Shown piece after piece: positions 8,347 through 17,108 of a stretch of 64,000 nt of DNA (position 1 is the stretch's first letter; each line of letters opens with the position of its first letter). The DNA is from Nodosilinea sp. PGN35 (GTDB lineage: Bacteria; Cyanobacteriota; Cyanobacteriia; Phormidesmidales; Phormidesmidaceae): positions 278,692 through 342,691 of the forward strand of contig NZ_JAQKQJ010000024.1 of the NCBI RefSeq assembly GCF_029109325.1. The letters run 5' to 3'. The notes below the pieces were generated by a model. It worked only from the letters and a program-made list of their open reading frames with translations. It had not been told where the DNA came from and ran no database searches. The translations under genes were made by a program, and so were the position numbers.

Positions 8347-9120
8347 TTAGGCAAAGGCTGACCCGCCGAGGTCGGCGGGCACGTCCTGCCAGCGGCCATT
8401 GCCCACGGCCCGCACCGCTTCTTTAAGGCTGACATCACCGGTATAGAGGGCGCGGCCTACAATCACGCCTTCGACCCCCTGGGGTTCTAGGGCCAGCAGG
8501 CTGAGCAGGTCGCGCAGGGCACCGACGCCGCCGGAGGCGATCACGGGGATTGACACGGCCTCAGCCATGGCTCGCATGGCGGGAAGGTTGGGGCCTTGCA
8601 GGGTGCCGTCGCGCTGAATGTCGGTGTAGATAATTGCCGCCGCGCCCCGCTGCTCCATCTGCTGGGCCAGGGCGATCGCCTCCACCGCCGACGTCTCAAG
8701 CCAGCCCCGCGTTGCCACCTTGCCGTCGCGGGCGTCGATGCCCACAATGATCTGCCCGGGAAATTCACCGCTCAGGTCGCTGACCAGCTCGGGGTTCTCA
8801 ATGGCTGCGGTGCCCAAAATGGCGTAGCGCACGCCGAGGGCAAAGAGATCGGTGACGCGGGCGCGATCGCGTAGGCCGCCCCCCACTTCGATGGGAATAT
8901 CTACGGCTTGGGCAATGGCGGCGATCGCCTGCCAGTTCTCCGGCTTGCCCGACTTGGCCCCATCGAGATCCACCAGGTGCAGCCGCGTGGCTCCCTCGTC
9001 TACCCATCGCTGCGCCACCGCCACCGGGTTGTCGTCAAACACCTCGGTCTGGGCATAGTCGCCCTGGTAGAGCCGCACACAGCGGCCTTCGATCAAATCA
9101 ATAGCGGGAATAACTTCCAT
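8347..9120 (-). CDS. hisA: Phosphoribosylformimino-5-aminoimidazole carboxamide ribotide isomerase HisA
   Basis: 257-residue TIM-barrel isomerase that converts ProFAR to PRFAR in histidine biosynthesis. The family start MEVIPAIDLIEGRCVRLYQGDY carries the first catalytic Asp (D8), and GIDARDGKVATRGW in the second half carries the second catalytic Asp. Phosphate-binding loops VGGGLR and ASGGVGAL are both present. Length and motifs are normal. The hicA stop lies only 11 bases upstream of its start, so transcription may run from the hicBA operon into hisA. Confidence 0.97.
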   Translation of the reverse strand: MEVIPAIDLIEGRCVRLYQGDYAQTEVFDDNPVAVAQRWVDEGATRLHLVDLDGAKSGKPENWQAIAAIAQAVDIPIEVGGGLRDRARVTDLFALGVRYAILGTAAIENPELVSDLSGEFPGQIIVGIDARDGKVATRGWLETSAVEAIALAQQMEQRGAAAIIYTDIQRDGTLQGPNLPAMRAMAEAVSIPVIASGGVGALRDLLSLLALEPQGVEGVIVGRALYTGDVSLKEAVRAVGNGRWQDVPADLGGSAFA

Positions 9121-9131
9121 GGGTAAACCAC

Positions 9132-9371
9132 TTAACTGCGATGATAGGCTTGCAAAAACTCGTCCCTAGAGACACCAGTCTGATTGCAGATGGCTCTCAG
9201 CGTTCCACTTTTAATCGTTGAATGGTTGGGCATGACGAGGGGCGTTTGGGTGCCATCCTGGTTTTCGCGGCTCATAACGATATGCTCCCGCTCCCTAATC
9301 ATCCGAAAGCCGAGGGACTCAAAGGCTTTAATCACGTTCCTCTTAGGGGCATCAACCGGAAATTTCGCCAT
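9132..9371 (-). CDS. hicA: HicA-like mRNA interferase toxin
   Basis: 79-residue member of the HicA (YcfA) double-stranded-RNA-binding toxin family. It shows VIKAFESLGFRMIRERE followed by EHIVMSR, where the family's catalytic His lies, then LVMPNHSTIKSGTLRAICNQTGVSRDEFL, the typical end. It is somewhat longer than the minimal HicA. The ATG shares one base with the upstream hicB stop (TGATG at 9371), so the toxin is translated by coupling from the antitoxin gene. Confidence 0.85.
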   Translation of the reverse strand: MAKFPVDAPKRNVIKAFESLGFRMIREREHIVMSRENQDGTQTPLVMPNHSTIKSGTLRAICNQTGVSRDEFLQAYHRS

Positions 9372-9592
9372 CAGACAGCAATGGCAGCTTCAGCTAGAAA
9401 AACCTCAACCGAGGGGGCATCATCTAGCACCTCTTTGCCAAAGACATCAACGTAGCAGGCAATGGCAGATTTCACGTCGGCAAGGGCGGCGTCATAGGTG
9501 TCACCCTGCCCGACCACAGCCCCAGAAAGACCGATGGGATAGGCCACATAACCGTCTGAATGCTTCTCGATTACGATTTTGAACTGTCTCAT
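9371..9592 (-). CDS. hicB: HicB-like antitoxin
   Basis: 73-residue protein starting MRQFKIVIEKHSDGYVAYPIGLSGAVVGQGDT, the partial RNase H fold of HicB, then the helix DAALADVKSAIACYVDVFG. No C-terminal DNA-binding domain is obvious, which is common for short HicB forms. The start at 9592 was chosen because homologues begin at this methionine. The antitoxin precedes the toxin, and the stop overlaps the hicA start. Confidence 0.82.
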   Translation of the reverse strand: MRQFKIVIEKHSDGYVAYPIGLSGAVVGQGDTYDAALADVKSAIACYVDVFGKEVLDDAPSVEVFLAEAAIAV

Positions 9593-9786
9593 AGGGATGG
9601 TCTCTAAAACGGCCTGAGAATTCACGCCAGCTGGTCGCCAGCACTGAAGCCTGTTTGTCCATAGTGACACAGCCAGCGGATGCCATATCTACTGCTTACT
9701 GGCCCTGTTCATGGGTCCCACATTCCCGTAAACTCCTAAATGCGAATCCTACGTGTGAAGCATAGCCGCCCACACCTAACGACACC

Positions 9787-10563
9787 ATGCTAGACCTGAC
9801 CGGTAAAAACGCCCTGGTAACAGGCATTGCCAACAACAAATCCATTGCCTGGGGCATTGCCCAACAGCTCCACGCCGCCGGGGCCAACCTGGGCATCACC
9901 TACCTGCCCGACGAAAAGGGCCGGATGGAAGGCAAGGTCAAAGACCTGGTGGAACCGCTCAACCCCAGTCTGTTTTTGCCCTGCAATGTGCAGGACGAGG
10001 CCCAGGTGGAGCAGGTGTTTAGCACCATTGGCGAGCAGTGGGGCAAGCTCGATATTTTGATCCACTGCCTGGCCTTTGCCAACCGGGACGACCTGACCGG
10101 CGATTTTAGCAACACCTCTAAGGCGGGCTTTCAGCTGGCCCTCGATGTCAGCGCCTACTCGCTGATTACCCTGGCGCGGGGGGCCAAGCCGCTGATGACC
10201 GAGGGCGGCAGCATCGTCACCCTCACCTACCTGGGCGGCGTGCGGGTGGTGCCCAACTACAACGTTATGGGCATCGCCAAGTCGGCCCTGGAGATGAACG
10301 TGCGCTACCTGGCCTCGGAACTCGGCCCCCACAACATTCGCGTCAACGGTATTTCCGCTGGCCCCATCCGCACCCTGGCCTCCTCGGCGGTGGGCGGCAT
10401 TCTCGACATGATTCACCATGTGGAAGAAATTGCTCCCCTGCGCCGCACGGTGACTCAGACCGAAGTGGGCAACACGGCGGCGTTTCTGTGCAGCGACCTC
10501 TCGACGGGTATGACCGGACAGATTCTCTACGTTGACTCGGGCTACTGCATCATGGGCATGTAG
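9787..10563 (+). CDS. fabI: Enoyl-[acyl-carrier-protein] reductase [NADH] FabI
   Basis: 258-residue FabI, the last reductase of each fatty acid elongation cycle in type II synthesis. It is a short-chain dehydrogenase-type fold with the FabI-specific cofactor loop GIANNKSIAWGIA near the N-terminus. The catalytic pair follows the Y-x6-K pattern (Tyr158 and Lys165 in YNVMGIAKSALE), and Tyr148 lies in LTYLGG. The SAGPIRTLASSA substrate loop and the C-terminal TGQILYVDSGYCIMGM are present. Monocistronic, with a strong inverted repeat directly after the stop. Confidence 0.97.
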   Translation: MLDLTGKNALVTGIANNKSIAWGIAQQLHAAGANLGITYLPDEKGRMEGKVKDLVEPLNPSLFLPCNVQDEAQVEQVFSTIGEQWGKLDILIHCLAFANRDDLTGDFSNTSKAGFQLALDVSAYSLITLARGAKPLMTEGGSIVTLTYLGGVRVVPNYNVMGIAKSALEMNVRYLASELGPHNIRVNGISAGPIRTLASSAVGGILDMIHHVEEIAPLRRTVTQTEVGNTAAFLCSDLSTGMTGQILYVDSGYCIMGM

Positions 10564-10570
10564 GGGGCGC

Positions 10571-10633
10571 AGATCCCAGGGTTCTTGCATAACAGGCAGA
10601 CCTTGGACAAGGCCAAAAAGAACCCTGGGATCT
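10571..10633. terminator. Long hairpin after fabI
   Basis: Perfect 16-base arms agatcccagggttctt (10571-10586) and aagaaccctgggatct (10618-10633). Inside the loop is a second small inverted repeat ccttggacaagg (10601-10612). It begins seven bases after the fabI stop, so a terminator or mRNA 3'-end stabiliser is likely, although no T-run follows. Confidence 0.75.
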
Positions 10634-10705
10634 GGCTGCTGAAGATGGCTGAGTCGGGCTAGTTAGAATAGAGCCTGGAATTGCAGGGAAGAACTCGACG
10701 ACAGT

Positions 10706-11869
10706 ATGACGAGAGCATTCCTTCGACCTCGGCTGTGGACGGTGGTAGGTCTGGTGACGGCGGGCGGCCTGCTGCGGATGTCGGTGGACTGGCGGCTGTG
10801 GGCGCGATCGCTCACCTACCCCGATCGACCCATCACCTCGACCGAGTGGTATCAGCCCCAGCAGCTCGTCCCCGGCGCTGCCCCCCAGGCTCCACCCCTG
10901 GCGCGGGCCGAGACCACGGAGATTCCCCCGGAGGCGCTCCAGCGGGCGATTGACTTTGCCGAGCGGCAAAACTCGGTGGCGCTGCTGGTGATGCACCGCG
11001 ATCGCCTGGTGCTGGAGCGCTACTGGCAGGGCCACACCGCCGAGGCCCCGGTCAACTCCATGTCGATGGCCAAAACCCTGCTGGCGCTGCTGATCGGCGT
11101 GGCGATCGACGAGGGCCACATCGGCTCTCTTCAAGACGCTGTAGGCACCTATCTGCCCGAGTGGGCCGACGACCCCAGGGGCGACATCACCCTGGCCGAC
11201 CTGCTCTATATGCAGTCGGGCCTGCGCAACGACAGCCGCATCGACACTCTGGAGTCTGATCTCGTCAAGCTCTACGGCGGCTCCGATGCCCCCAAGCTGG
11301 CCCTGGGCATTCCTTTAGAAACTACCCCTGGCACGGTCTTTGACTACAGCAATTTCAACTCGCAGCTGCTCAGCCTGGTGCTCGAGCGGGCCACGGGAGA
11401 ACCCGTTGGCGACTACCTGAGCAGCCGTCTGTGGCAGCCGCTGGGAGCGGGCGATGGCTTTCTCTGGCTCGATCGCCCTGGGGGCCATGCCAAACCCTTC
11501 TGCTGCTTTTTTGCCACCGCCCCAGACTGGGTGCGCCTGGGGCAACTGCTGCTGCACGGGGGCCGCGTCGGTGAAACCCAGGTGATCCCCGCCGGGTGGA
11601 TTCAGCAGATGCGTCAGGAGTCGCCCCTGGAGCCCACCTTTGGCCTGCACATCTGGCTCAAGGCGCGCACCGCCGACTACCCCCAGGTCAACCGAGCGTC
11701 GTCGGCCCCCTTTGCCGCCGCCGATACCTTTTACCTCGATGGCCGCCACCACCAGCGGGTGTACGTGATTCCGTCGGAGGAGTTAGTGATTGTGCGCCTG
11801 GGCGAAGAGCCCCCGGCCTGGAACGATGCGGTGATTCCCAATGCGATCGTGGAGGGGCTGCGGCGCTAG
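10706..11869 (+). CDS. Serine hydrolase, class C beta-lactamase-like family
   Basis: 387-residue protein of the beta-lactamase/penicillin-binding-protein-like serine hydrolase family. The active-site motif S-x-x-K is Ser120-Met-Ala-Lys123 (NSMSMAKTLLALL), and the second motif Y-x-N appears as DYSNFNSQLL. The N-terminal part has a hydrophobic stretch after MTRAFLRPRLW that could be a signal or anchor, so the enzyme probably acts outside the cytoplasmic membrane. Substrates in this family include peptidoglycan peptides, D-amino-acid peptides and esters; sequence alone does not tell. The next gene starts 93 bases downstream on the same strand and may be co-transcribed. Confidence 0.88.
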   Translation: MTRAFLRPRLWTVVGLVTAGGLLRMSVDWRLWARSLTYPDRPITSTEWYQPQQLVPGAAPQAPPLARAETTEIPPEALQRAIDFAERQNSVALLVMHRDRLVLERYWQGHTAEAPVNSMSMAKTLLALLIGVAIDEGHIGSLQDAVGTYLPEWADDPRGDITLADLLYMQSGLRNDSRIDTLESDLVKLYGGSDAPKLALGIPLETTPGTVFDYSNFNSQLLSLVLERATGEPVGDYLSSRLWQPLGAGDGFLWLDRPGGHAKPFCCFFATAPDWVRLGQLLLHGGRVGETQVIPAGWIQQMRQESPLEPTFGLHIWLKARTADYPQVNRASSAPFAAADTFYLDGRHHQRVYVIPSEELVIVRLGEEPPAWNDAVIPNAIVEGLRR

Positions 11870-11962
11870 GGCGGCGAAGCTTTGGTTTTCCTTAAGGCCA
11901 ACTTTTCCGAGGAATGAATGTGGTTTACTAGCCTTTTGCTGCTGCCATAGTGACTGTCGCCG

Positions 11963-14575
11963 ATGCTACTGCCTCCCGATCAGCCATTGCCGCTGTCTCC
12001 CCGTGGCCGTCGGTTGGCGCGGCGGGCGGCTTTGATGGTGGCGATCGCCTGTCTTGTAGGGCTGCTGGCCATTAAAGCCGGAGTTGCGGCTCCTGATGGG
12101 GGGCCGGTCAGCTCCCCTAATGCGCCCCAGCCCTCATCCAGCTATCCCCTATCCAACTACGATCGCGCCCTGGCCCTACCCGCCAATCGAGTCGAGAGCT
12201 TTCCCCCCACGCCGCTGCCGACCGCCCCTACCCTGCGGCCCAGCGGCCTCTGGAGCGGCAGGCTGATTCTCCCCAGCGAGGCCGAGTACGCCGCCGACCC
12301 CGGCGACTGGGTGTGGATCGAGCTGTGGCACAGTGCCCCCGACTTCACCGAGCTGGCGGGCCAGACGATTAAGCTCACCTGGAAGACCCAGCCCCTAACC
12401 GAAACCTACCTCAGGGCCGTCACCCGCGATGTGGTATTCAATGCCCAGGCCGAGCGGTTTTTGGCCAATGGCAATGTCGTTCCCACCCGGCTCAACGGTC
12501 GCCGAGGGGTGGGGCCTCTGCAATCTCTGGCGGGGGCCAGACCGAACGATGATGTGACGGTACGCCTGACGGAGGTGGAGGTGGCCAGCGAGGCATCGCG
12601 TCCGGTGGTGCGGGTTGGTCTGGAGCCGATTCAGATTACCGGAAGAGAATACGGCCTGGTAAAGCTGTTGGGGCCTGACGACACCGTCAGTGCCCCGCTG
12701 CCTCCCGTTTGCCCCGGTGAGCGGCCCTGCCCGAGCGAGTACTTTCGCGTTCAGTTTTACAACTCGGTTGCGGGCAACTTCAGCGGCCCCATCGGTACGG
12801 TTCGTATCCCGCAGCAGCCCGCTATGGCAGGCGATCGCTTCATGTCTAACCTGCGGCAGCTGGCTGAGTCCCCGGCGGGCAGCGCCGGATGGTACATCTA
12901 TGGCAGTCGCGCTGAAGATGGCGTATTCACGGTGCAGGCCCTGAAGCCCAGGGCGTTGTTTCAGCTTCAGCCCGACGATGTGGTACTGGGGTTGGCCCCA
13001 GGCCGCCGCTACCTCGATCGCGACAACTGGCAGGGCACCCCTCAACGCCAGGGCACCCTCCAGCGGGTGCTGGTGAGCCCGACGGCGGGCAGTGCCGAAA
13101 CCGCCCAGGCCCTGTGGCACGAGGGCGACTACGCCCTGGCGATCCATCTGTTTGGCGGCATCGGTGGCGATCGCGGTGAATTTACCCCGGTGGGCACCGT
13201 GACTGGCCATTTTGCCTACGGGCTGGCGCGGGTGGTGCGCGAACCCATCACCGATGAGCTTCAGTTTGACCTCCAGTACCAGCAGATCTATGCCCACAAC
13301 CCCAACGGCATTGTGTCGGGCACCCACGACTGGGCCGACTACATGGGCGATATGCAGCGGGGCTGGCTAGGGCTTCGCCCCGTATCCGACGTGGTGGTTA
13401 AGCTGGACGCGTTTATCGCCCCGTTTCAGTTTGGCGACACCCGCATTTCGCTGTTTCGCGAGCTGCTGATGCAGCTCCAGGTCATTGCCGCCCGCTACCG
13501 CACGGGCGACGGCACCGGGGTCGCCCCGGTCACCCCGGCGGTCTCCTGCGTCCAAGATTCGAACCAGGCGCTGTTTATTGCCGTACAGCACCTGCGCCGC
13601 CAGCTCGAGAGCCATGCTGAAATTGTGGAGTGGGTGCGACAAAACCCCCGCAGCCCGGAGGCAGAGCGGGCCAGACGCTTTGTGGCCCTGGGGGACGATC
13701 TCGAAGCCATGCTGGTGCCCTACGGGGTGGTGCGCCGCGACTGGCAAACCAACGCCGAGGTCTTGGCCGGGGTGGCCTCGGCCGCAGATTTCACCAGCCG
13801 CCGCCGACTGTCCAGCGGCGTGCTGAGCTGGCACAGCATGATGCCCCGCTGGGCCCACGACCAGGTGGCCCGCAGGTTTTTAGAGCACGGCGGCCAGCTG
13901 TGGTTTTTACGCACCAACATGGTGGGCGGGTTTGATCCGGCGGTGCAGCCGCTGCCGCCCACGGCGCTGTTTGGGGGCATTCCCCTGGTGGGGCGGGTGG
14001 CCCAGCGGCTGGCCGATGCCTTTGCCACCGGGTTGAGCTGGCCCATGGCCCTGCTGGGGCTGGGGGGGTTGGGGCTCTACGCCCTGGTGGCGCTGCCCTT
14101 TGGCCTGGGCAATGGGTTTTTGATCCGGCAGAGCCCTGGCCTTGGGGTGCCGGCCCTGGGGCTAGACGCGCTGCGCCGCCTGGTAGCACCGGCTTTGGCT
14201 GAGGAAACGGTGTTTCGGGTCATGCTGCTGCCCCATCCGGTGGAAGGGGTGCCCGGCGATCGCTGGCTGCTGTGGGCCATCGTCAGCTGCGTGGCGTTCA
14301 TTCTCTACCACGTGGGGCTCGATAGAACGCTGTACAAGGGCACGGGGGCGGGGCTCTCTGACTCCCGCTTTTTGGTGCTGGTGGGCTGGCTGGGCCTGGT
14401 GCTGACTGGCCTGTACTGGATTACAGGCTCCCTCTGGCTCGTGGTGCTGATGCACTGGGCGGTGGTACTGGTGTGGGTGTATGGCCTGGGCGGCTGGGGG
14501 CGACTGACGAAACCGCAGCTGTCGGCCAAACCCCACAGCGATCGCCGATTGTCTGTACCGCGCCGCTCGCCCTAG
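11963..14575 (+). CDS. Large membrane protein with C-terminal CPBP (CAAX) intramembrane protease domain
   Basis: 870 residues. A signal or anchor helix lies at about 22-42, followed by a long extracytoplasmic region (about 45-690) and a multi-helix C-terminal CPBP domain. The protease motifs are Glu747-Glu748 in EETVFR, His783 in FILYHV and His831 in LMHWAV, as in glutamic-type CPBP proteases. Ordinary CPBP proteins have 200-300 residues, so this is a fusion. The soluble part contains TGHFAYG (His416) and GDGTG..TPAVSCVQDSNQAL (Cys529), spaced like the His and Cys of a permuted papain-like hydrolase; that second reading is only a suggestion. I recall similar long proteins in other cyanobacteria. 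The N-terminal start is the first in-frame ATG after the upstream gene. Confidence 0.82.
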   Translation: MLLPPDQPLPLSPRGRRLARRAALMVAIACLVGLLAIKAGVAAPDGGPVSSPNAPQPSSSYPLSNYDRALALPANRVESFPPTPLPTAPTLRPSGLWSGRLILPSEAEYAADPGDWVWIELWHSAPDFTELAGQTIKLTWKTQPLTETYLRAVTRDVVFNAQAERFLANGNVVPTRLNGRRGVGPLQSLAGARPNDDVTVRLTEVEVASEASRPVVRVGLEPIQITGREYGLVKLLGPDDTVSAPLPPVCPGERPCPSEYFRVQFYNSVAGNFSGPIGTVRIPQQPAMAGDRFMSNLRQLAESPAGSAGWYIYGSRAEDGVFTVQALKPRALFQLQPDDVVLGLAPGRRYLDRDNWQGTPQRQGTLQRVLVSPTAGSAETAQALWHEGDYALAIHLFGGIGGDRGEFTPVGTVTGHFAYGLARVVREPITDELQFDLQYQQIYAHNPNGIVSGTHDWADYMGDMQRGWLGLRPVSDVVVKLDAFIAPFQFGDTRISLFRELLMQLQVIAARYRTGDGTGVAPVTPAVSCVQDSNQALFIAVQHLRRQLESHAEIVEWVRQNPRSPEAERARRFVALGDDLEAMLVPYGVVRRDWQTNAEVLAGVASAADFTSRRRLSSGVLSWHSMMPRWAHDQVARRFLEHGGQLWFLRTNMVGGFDPAVQPLPPTALFGGIPLVGRVAQRLADAFATGLSWPMALLGLGGLGLYALVALPFGLGNGFLIRQSPGLGVPALGLDALRRLVAPALAEETVFRVMLLPHPVEGVPGDRWLLWAIVSCVAFILYHVGLDRTLYKGTGAGLSDSRFLVLVGWLGLVLTGLYWITGSLWLVVLMHWAVVLVWVYGLGGWGRLTKPQLSAKPHSDRRLSVPRRSP

Positions 14576-14719
14576 GTCTCCTGGGCCCATGATTCCCAGA
14601 TAGACAAGGGCTCGGGCTGCAACCCTGGGATCGCCAAGAATATTTCTGGGCACTCTCAAATTCCTGTGGCACAATACCCAGCGGAGCATTGCAGACCAAT
14701 GGGTGGCTCCGCGCCCCCC

Positions 14720-14738
14720 GCGACAGGCAGCCTGTCGC
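14720..14738 (+). promoter_or_regulatory. Small hairpin in the leader of the next gene
   Basis: Arms gcgacagg and cctgtcgc around a three-base loop cag, 36 bases before the proposed start at 14774. It could be a 5' leader hairpin or the terminator of the CPBP gene; no T-run follows. Confidence 0.4.
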
Positions 14739-14773
14739 TGATGTTTATCTAAAGGAAAGCAAGGGTGTTCCCT

Positions 14774-15907
14774 ATGTTTTTAACTGATACAGATTTGTCG
14801 CCCAACCAGGATTTTTTCAACGAGGAAGAAGCCGTCGTTGAGTTTACCCCCAACGAATCTTTCTTCAGCAGCAGCAGCGTACTGACCCTGCTGGGGGCCT
14901 TTGACCCCAGCTTTGCCGCTCTGGTCGCCGACTTTGCCAGCTCGCTGCCCGATGCGACCGGCCAGGTGTCTGTCCAGGGGGGGCTATTTGATGCCAACCT
15001 GCTGCTGGGCGATGGCACCCCTCTGGTGGGTACCTTTGATGCCCCCACCACCCTGGGCAATTTTGCCGATCTGGCCGCTGCCTCCAACGGCACCGTCACC
15101 CTGGCTGGGGGAATTTTAGCGGCGGCGATCGCCACCGATGGTCAAACGGCTGACCTGCCGGGTTTTGACCTGTCTGCCGCCGCCAGCACCCTGGTACAAG
15201 ATACCATCAACGCCCTCGAGGCCACTGTGCCGTTTGCCAACGGCGCGTTTACCCTGGATCTGGCCACCGCCCTCGGCCCGATTAGCGGCACTGTGGATGT
15301 GGCTGGGGGCGACCTCAACCTCGATCTGGTCACGCCCTTTGGCCAGCTGGTGGCCGATATTGACTTTGCAGCTGATGCGGTGTTCCCCTTCTCGGCATCG
15401 CTGCCGCTGGTGGGCGACATCAACGGTGCCGTGGACTTTTACAACGGCACCATTGTGGCACCCCTGGGTGTCTTTGGCGATCTGTCGATTCCCCTCTCGG
15501 CGGTGACGGGCTCGCTGACGCTGGCCGACGGGCTGGCTAGTCTAGACGCCTCAGTGCCCATCGGCTCTGGTCTGAGCCTGCCGGTCGCGACCGATCTGGC
15601 GATTGGGCCACTGGCCAGTGAGTACGTGGCTGAGTTTGTCCGCGACCTAGACGGCACTGGCACGCTCACCGACGGCGTGCTCGACGCGGCGATCGCAGGC
15701 CCCCTCGGGCTGTTTGAGACCACCTTTGACATAGTGGCCCTGACCCGTCAGGGAGCCGACTTTTTTGCCGGTATCGATGGGGTCATCGATGTCAGCGGCG
15801 GCATTGCTACGGCCTCGTTGACCACGCCCCTCGGCGACATCAACGACAGCTTTGACCTGGCGACCGTCGCACCAGCGCTGGAAGCTCCCGTCGCCGGGTC
15901 GATTTAG
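14774..15907 (+). CDS. Acidic beta-repeat protein lacking Lys, His, Cys and Trp
   Basis: 377 residues with extreme composition: no lysine, histidine, cysteine or tryptophan, only two arginines, and many Asp, Gly, Ala, Leu and Thr. Most of the chain after residue 60 is built from irregular repeats with alternating hydrophobic residues. Recurrent phrases are TALGPISGTVDVAGG, TPFGQLVADIDF, APLGVFGDLSIPLS, GPLGLFETTFDIV and TPLGDINDSFDL, that is G-x-[LI]..[ST]PLG.[IL]...[ID]D. This suggests a stacked beta structure such as a beta-solenoid. No classical signal peptide is seen. The ATG at 14774 follows AAGGG by eight bases; GTG 14765 (after AGGAAAG) is an alternative. I do not recognise the family; low pI and composition suit an exported surface or sheath protein. 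Confidence 0.75.
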   Translation: MFLTDTDLSPNQDFFNEEEAVVEFTPNESFFSSSSVLTLLGAFDPSFAALVADFASSLPDATGQVSVQGGLFDANLLLGDGTPLVGTFDAPTTLGNFADLAAASNGTVTLAGGILAAAIATDGQTADLPGFDLSAAASTLVQDTINALEATVPFANGAFTLDLATALGPISGTVDVAGGDLNLDLVTPFGQLVADIDFAADAVFPFSASLPLVGDINGAVDFYNGTIVAPLGVFGDLSIPLSAVTGSLTLADGLASLDASVPIGSGLSLPVATDLAIGPLASEYVAEFVRDLDGTGTLTDGVLDAAIAGPLGLFETTFDIVALTRQGADFFAGIDGVIDVSGGIATASLTTPLGDINDSFDLATVAPALEAPVAGSI

Positions 15908-15967
15908 GCGATCGCAAATCCTCTCAGACAGAAATAAAAGAGGGTGCACAATCCTTTAGGAAGCGGG

Positions 15968-16065
15968 TATAGCCATAGTTACGCTGGTTAGGACATTCAA
16001 AACCCTCTAAAACGTTCAAACGTTTGAACGTTTATTTAGAACATGTCTCAACCGGACTGGCTATA
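15968..16065. mobile_element. MITE-like element with a 24-bp central palindrome, IS630/Tc1-type ends
   Basis: An imperfect inverted repeat of about 98 bases in the 315-base gap between the repeat-protein gene and radC. It is bounded by TATAGCCA (15968-15975) and TGGCTATA (16058-16065), consistent with a TA target duplication. Inner arms GGTTAGGACAT and (reverse strand) GGTTGAGACAT match closely. At the centre is a perfect 24-base palindrome (16010-16033) with half-site AAACGTTCAAAC. No transposase is encoded. TA-flanked, tagccagtccggttgagacat-like ends recall IS630-family termini of cyanobacteria, so I call it a non-autonomous relative. The rest of the gap up to 16222 shows nothing else. Confidence 0.7.
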
Positions 16066-16222
16066 GCTATCTCACCGTTGCACCCTTTTTTTGCGATCGC
16101 TCCCAAACAAGCCTGCCCACGGGCAGCCACCGCCGCGCTTGGGGGCGCTCAAGCCTAAACAGCATCACAAGCACTGTTCCCACCGCCCCATCCCCTGAGG
16201 CCCGACACTGGGTTCCTTCTGG

Positions 16223-16954
16223 CTAGGCCCCCTGGAGCGTCTCCTGCCAGAGTTGGGTAGTTTGGCGCAGGCTGCGAAAGTCACCGTTGCCGATGATCAA
16301 GTGGTCGAGCACCGGCACGGCGAGAATCTGTGCCCCCTGCAGCAGCTGTCGGGTCAGCGCCAGATCGTCGGGGCTTGGCTCCAGGTTGCCGGAGGGGTGG
16401 TTGTGGGCCACAATGCAGCGCACCGCACCGTGGCGAATGACGGTCTTAAAAATTTCGCGGGGGTGGGCCAGGGTCTCGGTGGCGGTGCCGATGGTAACGA
16501 CCTTGGTGCCCATCAGCCGGTGGCGCACGTCGAGCAGCACTACGGCAAAGCGCTCCTGGGCCTGCCACATCAGCTCGTGGCTGAGGGCGGCGGCGGCAAT
16601 GGCGGGGTCGTCTACCACCGTCTTTTCGGGGGGAATCGCCTGCAGCACCCGTTTGCCCAGCTCAATGGCCGCCAGTATGGTGGTGGCTTTGGCTGGGCCG
16701 ACACCATCTATGGCGATTAGATCGTGGGCCGACACATCCCGCAGGGCGGTGAGCGGATCGCGCTGGTTTTGCCCCATTTCCTGTAAAATCAGCTGCCCTA
16801 ACCCCACCGCCGAGAGCTTGCCCGGCCCCTGGCCTGTGCCCAGGAGAATTGCCAGCAGCTCTGCGGTAGAGAGGCTTTTGGCCCCATAAGATAGCAGCCG
16901 TTCTCGCGGGCGATCGCTCGACGGCATGTCCAGCACTCGGACATGGTAGGTCAT
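16223..16954 (-). CDS. radC: RadC/YsxA family JAB-domain protein
   Basis: 243-residue RadC family protein: an N-terminal helix-hairpin-helix part (RPRERLLSYGAKSLSTAELLAILLGTG, then IDGVGPAKATTILAAIELGKR) and a C-terminal JAB/MPN domain. The metal-binding JAMM motif is intact as H-x-H in AHNHPSGNLEPSPDD with an Asp ten residues on. Despite the name, a direct role in DNA repair was never confirmed. The start was set at MTYHVRVLDMPSSDRPRERL (16954), where family members begin; a longer frame upstream has no support. The divergent DUF1824 gene starts 155 bases away. Confidence 0.93.
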   Translation of the reverse strand: MTYHVRVLDMPSSDRPRERLLSYGAKSLSTAELLAILLGTGQGPGKLSAVGLGQLILQEMGQNQRDPLTALRDVSAHDLIAIDGVGPAKATTILAAIELGKRVLQAIPPEKTVVDDPAIAAAALSHELMWQAQERFAVVLLDVRHRLMGTKVVTIGTATETLAHPREIFKTVIRHGAVRCIVAHNHPSGNLEPSPDDLALTRQLLQGAQILAVPVLDHLIIGNGDFRSLRQTTQLWQETLQGA

Positions 16955-17108
16955 GGTTGCACCTCTGACAGCTGGGCCAGAGGCCCCTGCTGCTAGTAAT
17001 CCCAAACTGCTGAAGAAATATATTCGCCCTCAGTGCAGCGACTAACCTGGGCCGACGAGCGTCTATGCTCAAATCAGCTGCCCAACCTACGCCGTCCAGG
17101 AACCAACT

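Noticed and set aside
9790..10590. Minus-strand open frame of 266 codons over fabI
   Set aside because: fabI on the plus strand is complete and conserved; the antisense frame is His/Val/Gln-rich and has no family features.
12395..13327. Minus-strand open frame of 310 codons within the CPBP gene
   Set aside because: It is a shadow of the high-GC plus-strand coding sequence; no start context or domain.
10621..14632. The 12-base sequence aaccctgggatc at 10621 and 14621 as a possible dispersed repeat
   Set aside because: Only the short core is shared and the flanks differ; the 4 kb spacing looks accidental, although the first copy is an arm of a true hairpin.
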